13,642 nucleotides of DNA from Desulfobacteraceae bacterium (GTDB lineage Bacteria > Desulfobacterota > Desulfobacteria > Desulfobacterales > JAABSP01), in the NCBI GenBank assembly GCA_011390035.1, contig JAABTE010000034.1, positions 1 to 13,642 of the forward strand, read 5' to 3'. A program made the position numbers and the translations under genes. The notes beneath the pieces were generated by a model. The model made no database searches, had not been told where the DNA came from, and saw only the letters and a list, made by a program, of their open reading frames with translations. How positions within the stretch are numbered: position 1 is the first letter of the stretch; each line of letters starts with the position of its first letter. Positions 1 through 6,462 of the stretch are shown one piece after another.

Positions 1-82
1 CGTCGCGGGTACGGGTTATGCGATTGAATAGCGAGGACTTGCCCACGTTGGGCCGTCCCACTATGGCCACGATCGGTTTCAT
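1..82 (-). CDS. der: GTPase Der (EngA), N-terminal fragment
   Basis: This is the start of a minus-strand gene that runs off the left edge; 27 residues are visible. The protein begins MKPIVAIVGRPNVGKSSLFN. It contains the GRPNVGKS P-loop (G1 motif) near residues 9-16, placed as in the first G domain of Der/EngA, a double-GTPase needed for 50S ribosome assembly. The start ATG (complement of 80-82) has an AAAGG ribosome-binding site a few bases upstream on the minus strand. It is divergent from the zinc-ribbon regulator at 316. Era and other TrmE-Era-EngA GTPases share the P-loop, but starting right at the P-loop with KPIVAIVGRPNVGKSS is typical of Der. Only the first 27 residues can be judged. 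Confidence 0.85.
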   Translation of the reverse strand, partial: MKPIVAIVGRPNVGKSSLFNRITRTRD

Positions 83-125
83 GGTTGCCTTTCTTCATTG
101 GCGGCGTTGTATGCTTAAAATTTTA

Positions 126-154
126 AATATAGCGATTTTCGCATCCATTTACAA
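126..154 (-). promoter_or_regulatory. Putative sigma-70 promoter for der
   Basis: On the minus strand, TTGTAA (complement of 149-154) is followed after exactly 17 bases by TATATT (complement of 126-131). This gives four of six matches at -35 and five of six at -10. The site lies in the AT-rich divergent spacer, about 45 bases upstream of the der start. It is called from sequence similarity only. Confidence 0.45.
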
Positions 155-198
155 AGCATTTTTAAAAAAAAAGGCGATGGCGGGCGCTTAAAAAACTG

Positions 199-227
199 TT
201 TACAAATGAACGCCGCTCGATTAGGCT
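199..227 (+). promoter_or_regulatory. Weak sigma-70 promoter candidate for the zinc-ribbon regulator
   Basis: TTTACA (199-204) is followed after 17 bases by TAGGCT (222-227). The -35 is good (five of six) but the -10 is poor. It is the best plus-strand candidate seen in the divergent spacer upstream of 316. Confidence 0.2.
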
Positions 228-315
228 GAAAACAGCGTCAAGAACGCAGCGGAAGAGGCATGAAACATAGGATCGGAGGGGCGGAACAGGGGGGCGAAAG
301 GCCGGATGAGACCGA

Positions 316-1680
316 ATGAAAATCGTTTGTGACAACTGCCGGGCCGAATTCCGGCTGGCCGCCGAAAAGCTCAAGCCGGGAGACAACCGGCTCAAGTGCG
401 CCAGGTGCGGCCATGTTTTCGTGTACAATAAGGAGGCGGGGACGAAACCATCGCCCGCCGCGCCTCATGCCGAGGCTGGCCCGGTTCAGGCCCAGGCCGG
501 ACCGCTTCAGGCCCAGGCCGGCGCCGCTCCGGCCGAGGATGGCGCGCCTCCGGCTGAGGACGGCATGCCTCCGGTCGAGGATGGTGTGCCTCCGACCGAG
601 GACGGCGTGCCCGCCCCTTCCGGCAACGCCGCCGGAAGCGACCATCCGCCGCCGGTCTATTACATCGTCCGGGACGACCAGTGCCCCCTCTATGAGAGGG
701 ACGACGAGTTTCAATTCGCCGACGGCGTCTTTTTCGTTCCCAACAAAAAAGCGCCCTGCATGATACTGGCGCGGGACGTCCGAAGGATCCAGTCCCTTGC
801 CGGCGCCCCGGAGGTGGCCGCCATCAACACCTGCTCCGGATGCTCGGGCCGCATCCTGTTCGCCCTCAAGTCAGAGCTGTCCGGCCGGCCGGAAAACTAC
901 ATGGACGCCCTGGTCAGGCTGCTGGGGGATTTTCCCATCTTCGAGGGGCTGGAAAAGCGGGAAATCCTGGACATCGCCGCCAACCTGCGCCTGGATCGGT
1001 TCGCCACCGGCGACTATGTGCTGCGCAAGGGCGAGCCGGGCCGCAACCTGTTCATCATCCTGTCCGGCCGGGTGGACGTGCTGTCCGACGACAGGCTGGT
1101 GATGGCGGCCATCGGCAAGGGGGAGGTCTTCGGCGAGATGAGCGTGCTGTCCGGCTCGCCCGTGGGGGCGGCCATCCGGGTGGCGGCGCCCACCAACCTG
1201 CTGCGCATCAGCGCCGAGCATTTCCGCCGGGTGCTCAACGGCTTTCCGTCCCTCCAGATGCGCTTCACCCGCCTGCTGGTGGAGCGGATGCGGGAGATCA
1301 ACAAGGCCCGGAGCGAGCAGTACGCCTCGAGCCTGGCGGGCAAGCTGTCGGAGATCCCGCCGCCGGACCTGTTTCAAACCTTTTATATAAACCAGAAAAC
1401 CGGCGTGCTCACCCTCAAGCTGCCCTATGACACCGCCAGTCTCTCCTTCCGGGACGGCCGCCTGGTGGACGTGGTTTTCGGCAAAAAGCGGGGAGAGGAG
1501 GCGTTTTTCGACCTGCTCAAGCTCAAGCACGGCCAGTTCCGATACCTGCCCGGCCTGCCGGAAAAAGAGATGAACGCCCAGGAGATCGGCGACTTCATGT
1601 TCCTGATCATCGAGGGCCTGCGCCGCATCGAGCAGGACGACCGGGATTTTCTCAAGACAGTGATGCCCACCCTCGTCTGA
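316..1680 (+). CDS. Zinc-ribbon / cyclic-nucleotide-binding-like / DUF4388 (PATAN) regulatory protein
   Basis: A 454-residue cytoplasmic protein without signal peptide or membrane segment. Residues 1-36 form a zinc ribbon of the MJ0042 / zinc_ribbon type with C5-x2-C8 and C28-x2-C31. Residues 55-100 are a low-complexity Ala/Pro/Asp/Glu linker of 7-residue repeats. Residues 114-180 carry four further cysteines (C123, C148, C173, C176). Residues about 205-330 match a cNMP-binding (CRP-like) beta-roll, including GRNLFIILSGRVDVL and GEVFGEMSVLSG. However, the phosphate-binding Arg expected after the GEMSVLSGSP turn is absent (PVGAA instead of PRxA). Residues about 345-440 match DUF4388/PATAN (TGVLTLKL, LSFRDGRLVDVVFG, GEEAFFDLL, GQFRY). 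There is no DNA-binding HTH, so it is probably a signalling scaffold, not a CRP-type transcription factor. It is divergent from der. The start at 316 is the only ATG ahead of the zinc ribbon; its ribosome-binding site is poor. The specific role is unknown. Confidence 0.85.
   Translation: MKIVCDNCRAEFRLAAEKLKPGDNRLKCARCGHVFVYNKEAGTKPSPAAPHAEAGPVQAQAGPLQAQAGAAPAEDGAPPAEDGMPPVEDGVPPTEDGVPAPSGNAAGSDHPPPVYYIVRDDQCPLYERDDEFQFADGVFFVPNKKAPCMILARDVRRIQSLAGAPEVAAINTCSGCSGRILFALKSELSGRPENYMDALVRLLGDFPIFEGLEKREILDIAANLRLDRFATGDYVLRKGEPGRNLFIILSGRVDVLSDDRLVMAAIGKGEVFGEMSVLSGSPVGAAIRVAAPTNLLRISAEHFRRVLNGFPSLQMRFTRLLVERMREINKARSEQYASSLAGKLSEIPPPDLFQTFYINQKTGVLTLKLPYDTASLSFRDGRLVDVVFGKKRGEEAFFDLLKLKHGQFRYLPGLPEKEMNAQEIGDFMFLIIEGLRRIEQDDRDFLKTVMPTLV
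478..615 (+). repeat. In-frame 21-bp tandem repeats in the linker of the zinc-ribbon protein
   Basis: Two units of GPxQAQA (478-498, 499-519) and four units of xEDGxPP (532-552, 553-573, 574-594, 595-615) all have a 21-base period, so each unit adds seven residues without changing frame. The units differ mainly at single bases. They encode a flexible acidic/proline linker between the zinc ribbon and the rest of the protein, and copy number is likely to vary between strains. Confidence 0.75.
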
Positions 1681-1833
1681 TCCGCGTTCCGCTCCATTTC
1701 ATACTTACATTTCTGTAGCTAATTTTTATCGATCACACATTTTTGTGTCGGCTCATCCCCCCGCGCCCATTTGCGAAACGGAAAAACCCCCCGATATTCC
1801 GGGATCACGCCGCCCCCGGTGGATGTGGCGCGA

Positions 1834-1849
1834 TGGCATATGTTTTGCA
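1834..1849 (+). promoter_or_regulatory. Sigma-54 (RpoN) promoter of the glnD operon
   Basis: The site TGGCATATGTTTTGCA matches the RpoN consensus TGGCAYR-N4-TTGCW at every defined position. The invariant GG (1835-1836) and GC (1847-1848) are separated by exactly 10 bases. Transcription would start near 1860, just ahead of the ATG at 1882. This also argues against the upstream in-frame TTG at 1771 as the glnD start. Dependence on RpoN and an enhancer-binding activator is inferred from the match. Confidence 0.75.
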
Positions 1850-1881
1850 GCGTTCAGGTTCCAAACAGTTCAGGTTCCAGA

Positions 1882-4557
1882 ATGGATCATGACGCAAACG
1901 CCACGGAAAACAAAATGCCTGAAAAAAAGATTCTCGACGAAACATATAAAGCGGCCTCGCTGCGGCTCCGGGAAAAGAAGCTGGAGCTGATGGGGGAATT
2001 GACCGGAGACGCCGCGGCCGCGGGGGCTCATCTGACGCGCCACGCCCGCATCCTGGACGAATACTTCCACGACAGCTTCGAGCAGAGCCAGGTGGGCCCC
2101 ACCCTGCGCATCGACCGCAACCCCTACGCCGTGGTCGCCCTGGGCGGCTACGGCCGCCAGGAGCAGTGCCTCCATTCGGACGTGGACGTGCTGCTCCTGT
2201 TCAACAAGCGGGTGCCGGAGGCCGCCGAGGGCCTGATCCGGGAGATGATCTACCCCCTGTGGGACCTGGGGCTGGACATCGGCCACGCCACCCGCTCCCT
2301 GGGCGAGTGCGCCCAACTGGCCGGCGCGGACCCGGAGGTACTCACCTCGCTTCTGGACGCCCGGTTCATCTGCGGCATGTCTCCGCTGTACTCCGAGCTG
2401 ATGGAGCGGCTGCGGGAGAAGGTACTCTTCCGCCGGGCCGGCCGGATGATCAAGTGGCTGCTGGACTCGACCCGCCGGCGCCACCAGCTCTTCGGCGACT
2501 CGGCCTACCTGCTGGAGCCGAACCTGAAGGAGGGCCAGGGCGGCCTGCGGGACTATCACGCCATGCTCTGGATCGGCCGGATCAAGTTCGGCCTGCGCCA
2601 GCCCAGGGACCTGGAGTACCTGGGGCTGCTCTCACATGACGAATACGCGGCCCTGGGCGAATCGCTCAACTTCATCTGGAACACCCGCTCGTGCCTGCAC
2701 CGGCTCATCGGCCGCAAGTACGACCGGCTCCATTTCGAGTATCAGGCCCGGATCGCCGACATGCTCGGCTACCGCCTGCGCAACGGCCTGGAGCCGGTGG
2801 AACGCTTCCTGGCGGACCTGCACGGCCACATGGAGCGAATAAAAGACAAGCACCTGATCTTTTTATATGAAATGGGCGCCCCCAGAAAATGGTTCGACAT
2901 CCGCCGGCGAAAGGCTCCCGCCACCCGGTTTCCGGGGCTTTGCATCGAGCGGGAGCGGCTGTGCTTCTCCGGCGGCGAGGCGGTGCTGCGTGATCCCGCC
3001 CTGATGATCCGCGTCTTCGAGGAGAGCGCCCGGATCAAAATGCCCCTGGCCCCCGAGGCCCGGCGGCTGATCCGGGAGTTTTCCCACCTGATCGATGACG
3101 ACTTCCGGGCGGACCGGGAGGCCCTGCGGGCCTTCGAGCGGATACTGATCACGCCGGCCCCCGCCTTCAACGTACTCAACGAGATGCGCAACACCGGCTT
3201 TCTGGCCGCCTACCTGCCCGCCTTCCGGGGGGTGGCCAACCGGATCCAGCACGACGCCTATCATGTGTACCCGGTGGACAAGCATCTGCTGCGAACGGTT
3301 CGGATTCTCAAGGAATTCGCCCAGGCGGGGGAGACGCCCCAGGCGCGGCTCAACGCCGCCTTATATCGGGAGACGGGCAACCGGCGGCGGTTGCTGTGGG
3401 CCGCGCTTCTCCACGATATCGGCAAGGCCGAGGCCGGGGAGGATCACGCCGGCCGGGGGGCACGGGTGGCAATGCGGACCCTTATGGCGCTGGGGGTTCG
3501 GGAGGCGGAGGCCCGCGAGGTGGCCTTTCTGGTGGAACACCACCTGCTGTTGTTTCACGCCGCAACCCGGCGGGACCTGAACGACCCGGAGACAATCCGC
3601 TCCTGCGCGGCAATCATCGTCGATCCGGAGCGCTTGCGGATGCTCTACCTGCTGGCGGTGGCCGACCTTATGGCCACCGGCCCCAAGGCGTGGAACGACT
3701 GGGTGGCGGCCCTTCTGCGGGACCTGTTCTTCAAGACGCTGCGGGAACTGGAGGGGGCGCCGGCGGACGCGGAGATGGCCGATCACATGGACAAGGCCGC
3801 CACCCTGCTGTCGGAGCCGGGAGACATGGACACGGGCGTCCTGCATGACCTGCTGGAGCAGATGAGTCCGGCCTATCTGAATGATTTTCCGGTGGAGGCG
3901 CTGCGGCGCCATGTGGCCCTTTTCGCCCGGCTGGGGGATGGGCCCTTTGCCTGGGACATCGCGCCGGACACGGAAACCGATACCCGGACCATAACGGTCT
4001 GCTGCCGGGATATTCCGGGCATGTTTTCCAGGATCGCGGGGGTGCTGGCCCATAATGCCATCAATGTTTTGGATGCGCGGGCCTATATCTGGAACAATGG
4101 CCTCTGCATCAATGTGTTCAACGTCGCGCCCCCGCCGGACCGGCTCTTCGAGGAGCAGCGGTGGCGGCGGGCCGGCGACGATCTGGCCGCGGCCATCGAG
4201 GGCCGGCTGAACCTGGCCGAGGCGGTGAGAACGCGGGCGGCCAATGGGCATCGGCCAGGCCCGGTTGCCGCTTGCCGGCCCAATAAGGTGGTGATCGACA
4301 ATGAGGGCTCGGCGACCCGCACCATCGTGGAGGTGTACGCGGCGGACCATGCGGGGCTGCTGTTCTGGATTACCGACGCGCTGTTCCGGTGCGGGCTGGA
4401 TATCCGGGGGGCGCTGATCGCCACAAAGGTGGACCAGGTGGTGGATGTGTTTTTCGTGCAGGATCTGGCGGGGCGGAAGGTGGTGGAGCCGGATCGGATG
4501 GCGGAAATTCGGGCGGCTGTCGAGGAGGCGCTGGGGCGGGTGGCGCCGGTGGGTTAA
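1882..4557 (+). CDS. glnD: Bifunctional [protein-PII] uridylyltransferase / uridylyl-removing enzyme GlnD
   Basis: GlnD attaches UMP to PII proteins when glutamine is low and removes it when glutamine is high. From 1882 the product is 891 residues, close to the family size of about 890. In order: a nucleotidyltransferase domain with GGYGRQEQ (88-95) and the metal-binding SDVDVLLLF (99-107, D100 and D102); the family motif EPNLKEGQGGLRDYH (212-226); an HD domain with HVYPVDKHLL (461-470), LLHDIGK (509-515, H511/D512) and VEHH (551-554); then two ACT domains (about 702-780 and 813-888), each with a PG or AG turn. The frame is open back to a TTG at 1771, but the sigma-54 promoter at 1834-1849 places transcription after that codon. 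ATG 1882 is therefore preferred and ATG 1915 is an alternative; neither has a strong ribosome-binding site. It is followed after 38 bases by the ACT-pair gene and then ptsP, probably one operon. Confidence 0.95.
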   Translation: MDHDANATENKMPEKKILDETYKAASLRLREKKLELMGELTGDAAAAGAHLTRHARILDEYFHDSFEQSQVGPTLRIDRNPYAVVALGGYGRQEQCLHSDVDVLLLFNKRVPEAAEGLIREMIYPLWDLGLDIGHATRSLGECAQLAGADPEVLTSLLDARFICGMSPLYSELMERLREKVLFRRAGRMIKWLLDSTRRRHQLFGDSAYLLEPNLKEGQGGLRDYHAMLWIGRIKFGLRQPRDLEYLGLLSHDEYAALGESLNFIWNTRSCLHRLIGRKYDRLHFEYQARIADMLGYRLRNGLEPVERFLADLHGHMERIKDKHLIFLYEMGAPRKWFDIRRRKAPATRFPGLCIERERLCFSGGEAVLRDPALMIRVFEESARIKMPLAPEARRLIREFSHLIDDDFRADREALRAFERILITPAPAFNVLNEMRNTGFLAAYLPAFRGVANRIQHDAYHVYPVDKHLLRTVRILKEFAQAGETPQARLNAALYRETGNRRRLLWAALLHDIGKAEAGEDHAGRGARVAMRTLMALGVREAEAREVAFLVEHHLLLFHAATRRDLNDPETIRSCAAIIVDPERLRMLYLLAVADLMATGPKAWNDWVAALLRDLFFKTLRELEGAPADAEMADHMDKAATLLSEPGDMDTGVLHDLLEQMSPAYLNDFPVEALRRHVALFARLGDGPFAWDIAPDTETDTRTITVCCRDIPGMFSRIAGVLAHNAINVLDARAYIWNNGLCINVFNVAPPPDRLFEEQRWRRAGDDLAAAIEGRLNLAEAVRTRAANGHRPGPVAACRPNKVVIDNEGSATRTIVEVYAADHAGLLFWITDALFRCGLDIRGALIATKVDQVVDVFFVQDLAGRKVVEPDRMAEIRAAVEEALGRVAPVG

Positions 4558-4595
4558 ATTTGGATTTCAAGCACTTACAGATGAAGGAGATCATA

Positions 4596-5261
4596 ATGAA
4601 AACGATGGCGTCTCTTGCAACGAACGACCTGACGCGCCCCCGGCCGATGACGGCTTCCGCCCCGCCGGCCGCGCCGGGGGATTTTAACTTGAAGGTGGCG
4701 GAAACGGCCAATTCGGCCATCCGGACGGTGACGGTGAAGGCGTGGAACTGTCCGGGGATCTTTTCCCAGGCCGTCGGATCCCTGACGCTGAACAACTTTG
4801 ACATCATCGGCGCCAAGAGCTACCGGCAGCCGGGCAGCACGCTGGATATTTTCCGCATCCGCAATCTCAACGGCGACGCGTTCAAGCCGATTCGGTTTCA
4901 GGAGACAGAGCAGACCCTGTCTCGGGCGATGGCGGGGGCAATGAGCCTGAAAACCGCCCTGGCGGCCCGAGCCCGGCGGCGACCTGGCCCCGGCGGGCCG
5001 CCAACCCAAGTGGCGGTGGACAACGAAAGCTCCATGTTATACACCATTGTCAGCGTCTCGACGCCCGACGCGCCCGGCGTGCTGTTTCAGATGACGGACG
5101 CCATCTTCTCCGCCGGATTTCACATCTGGATGGCCCGGGTGGAAACCCGGGGCGATCGGGCCGAGGATGTCTTTCATGTAAAGGATCTCAAGGGCGAAAA
5201 GGGCCGGAGCGCCGATCAGGTTCTGAGACTCAAAAGGGCGGTGCATGCCGCCCTTGGGTAA
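4596..5261 (+). CDS. Stand-alone tandem ACT-domain protein, GlnD C-terminus-like
   Basis: A 221-residue protein with two ACT domains and no catalytic domain. ACT1 covers about residues 42-118 (RTVTVKAWNCPGIFSQAVGS) and ACT2 about 148-220 (YTIVSVSTPDAPGVLFQMTD). The layout mirrors the C-terminus of the adjacent GlnD. RTVTV..PGIFS lines up with GlnD RTITV..PGMFS, and QVAVDNESS..TIVSV..APGVLFQMTDAIF lines up with GlnD KVVIDNEGS..TIVEV..AGLLFWITDALF. It therefore looks like a divergent copy of GlnD's regulatory module. ACT pairs in GlnD sense glutamine; ligand binding here is inference. The start at 4596 has an AAGGAGA ribosome-binding site (4584-4590). The frame is open upstream into glnD, but that part is Gly-rich read-through and was not used. 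The N-terminal 35 residues are low-complexity and may be a linker. It sits between glnD and ptsP with short gaps (38 and 28 bases), suggesting co-transcription. No gene name is recognised. Confidence 0.85.
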   Translation: MKTMASLATNDLTRPRPMTASAPPAAPGDFNLKVAETANSAIRTVTVKAWNCPGIFSQAVGSLTLNNFDIIGAKSYRQPGSTLDIFRIRNLNGDAFKPIRFQETEQTLSRAMAGAMSLKTALAARARRRPGPGGPPTQVAVDNESSMLYTIVSVSTPDAPGVLFQMTDAIFSAGFHIWMARVETRGDRAEDVFHVKDLKGEKGRSADQVLRLKRAVHAALG

Positions 5262-5289
5262 AAAAGCGGGTCCGGGAGGCCCGAAACGC

Positions 5290-6462
5290 ATGGACCGTAA
5301 AAAGCCGGATCACCTGCATCTGCTGTGCCACATCGGGGATTTGGCCGCCCTGCTGACCGAAAGCGCCGACATCCCCGAGTTCCTGGACCGGACCGTCCGC
5401 CTGGTGGCCCGCCACCTGTCCGCGGATGTCTGTTCCATTTATATGTACGAGGAACTGGCCGGGGAGCTGGCCTTGCGGGCCACGGTGGGGCTCAACCCGG
5501 AGGCGGTGGGGCGGGTGCGCATGGGCGTCGGCGAGGGGCTGGTGGGGCGGACCTTCACCGGCCAGGCGCCGATTCGGGAGGCGCGGGCCTCCCGCAGCCC
5601 AGACTTCAAGTACTTCGAGGAGGCCCACGAGGAGCGGTTCGATTCCTTTCTGGCCGTGCCCATCCGCCGGGGGGCCAACCGCATCGGCGTGCTTGTGGTG
5701 CAGCACGAGTCGGTGGATTTTTTCAATGAGACCGATGTGATGGCCCTGCGGGCCGCCGCCTCCCAACTGGCCGGGGCCATCGAAAACGCCCGGTTGCTGA
5801 TGGATCTGCACGCGGCCGCGCCCCGGGGGCGGGGGCCCGGGCCAGGGGGGCGGATGGCCGGGCCCCTCGGGATGGAAGCGGCGCCCCTGTTCATCAAGGG
5901 GGAATCGGGCGCCGGCGGGTATGCCCTTGGAAGGACCGTTGTCCGGAGGCGGGGCGGGCGGGGCCGCTCGGGCTGGCCGCCGGCCGCCGGGGACCCCGAA
6001 GGGGCCGGGATTTCGGAATTCAGGGCCGCGGTGGTCGCGTCGGTCAGGCAGATCGAATCACTCCAGGAAACGGTGGCCAGCCGGCTTCCCGAGAGCGCCG
6101 CGCTCATCTTTTCAGCCCACTTCATGATCCTGAAGGATCCAGGCTTCATCGGCCGCATCGAGGCCGCTATCGAAAAGGGCCGGACCGCCGGGGCCGCTGT
6201 CCGGGCGGCGGCCCGCCATTACATCGATCTGCTGGCGGCGAGCCCCCATGCCTATATCCGGGAAAAGGTCCATGATATCGAAGACCTGACGGCCCGCATT
6301 CTCAACAACCTCCGTCCGGCGATTCAAGCCGGGGCGGCCGGATTACCAGAAGAATCGGACAGCGCGGGGGGCCGGAACGGACTGGACGGGGCGCGGGGCG
6401 GACGGATCACGGGGCGCGGGGCGGGACGGATCGCCGGGCGCCGGGCGAGCGGGTCGTGGTGA
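5290..6462 (+). CDS. ptsP: PTS-Ntr enzyme I (PtsP), N-terminal part: GAF + HPr-binding domain; frame breaks before the phosphohistidine domain
   Basis: A 390-residue product equal to the first half of PtsP, the phosphoenolpyruvate-protein phosphotransferase of the nitrogen PTS. Residues about 10-170 form a GAF domain (DVCSIYMYEE, GEGLVGRTF, FLAVPIRRGANRIGVLVVQH, FNETDVMALRAAASQLAGAIENA), which in PtsP enzymes senses nitrogen status. After a Gly/Arg-rich stretch (178-238), FIKGESGAGGYALGRTVV opens the enzyme I N-terminal domain, which continues to about residue 340 (IFSAHFMILKDPGF, YIREKVHDIEDL). The protein then runs out of frame in a low-complexity tail and stops at 6460-6462. The rest of the enzyme, including the active His and PEP-binding domain, continues one frame away from about 6441. 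The start at 5290 has GGGAGG ten bases upstream; ATG 5245, overlapping the previous gene, is less likely. Alone this fragment could not autophosphorylate from PEP. Confidence 0.85.
   Translation: MDRKKPDHLHLLCHIGDLAALLTESADIPEFLDRTVRLVARHLSADVCSIYMYEELAGELALRATVGLNPEAVGRVRMGVGEGLVGRTFTGQAPIREARASRSPDFKYFEEAHEERFDSFLAVPIRRGANRIGVLVVQHESVDFFNETDVMALRAAASQLAGAIENARLLMDLHAAAPRGRGPGPGGRMAGPLGMEAAPLFIKGESGAGGYALGRTVVRRRGGRGRSGWPPAAGDPEGAGISEFRAAVVASVRQIESLQETVASRLPESAALIFSAHFMILKDPGFIGRIEAAIEKGRTAGAAVRAAARHYIDLLAASPHAYIREKVHDIEDLTARILNNLRPAIQAGAAGLPEESDSAGGRNGLDGARGGRITGRGAGRIAGRRASGSW
6388..6432 (+). repeat. Imperfect GC-rich direct repeat at the ptsP frame break
   Basis: Copy 1 (6388-6408, 21 bases) and copy 2 (6411-6432, 22 bases) are identical except that copy 2 has GGCGGGACGG where copy 1 has GGCGGACGG, one G fewer. 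Adding that G to copy 1 puts the two halves of ptsP in one frame and makes the encoded peptide a perfect GARGGTD repeat. The missing G could be a true mutation, slippage between repeats, or a base-calling or assembly error in a G-rich run. Confidence 0.8.

Noticed and set aside
1735..1748. ACACA-TTTT-TGTGT hairpin after the zinc-ribbon gene as a terminator
   Set aside because: The stem is only 5 bp of A/T-rich pairs and no T-run follows it.
1771..1881. Upstream in-frame extension of glnD from a TTG codon
   Set aside because: It lies across the sigma-54 promoter at 1834-1849, has no ribosome-binding site, and would make the protein longer than the usual GlnD size.
3361..4350. Long minus-strand open frame (329 codons) opposite glnD
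   Set aside because: It is an antisense shadow of a GC-rich gene with no recognisable domain and an implausible His/Gly/Arg-rich composition.
4389..4595. Upstream extension of the ACT-pair gene into the end of glnD
   Set aside because: The extension is Gly-rich out-of-frame translation of glnD; the ATG at 4596 has a strong AAGGAGA site.
5245..5289. Alternative ptsP start at 5245 overlapping the ACT-pair gene
   Set aside because: The ATG at 5290 has GGGAGG at workable spacing, and the GAF domain begins shortly after it; the extra 15 residues look like non-coding sequence.
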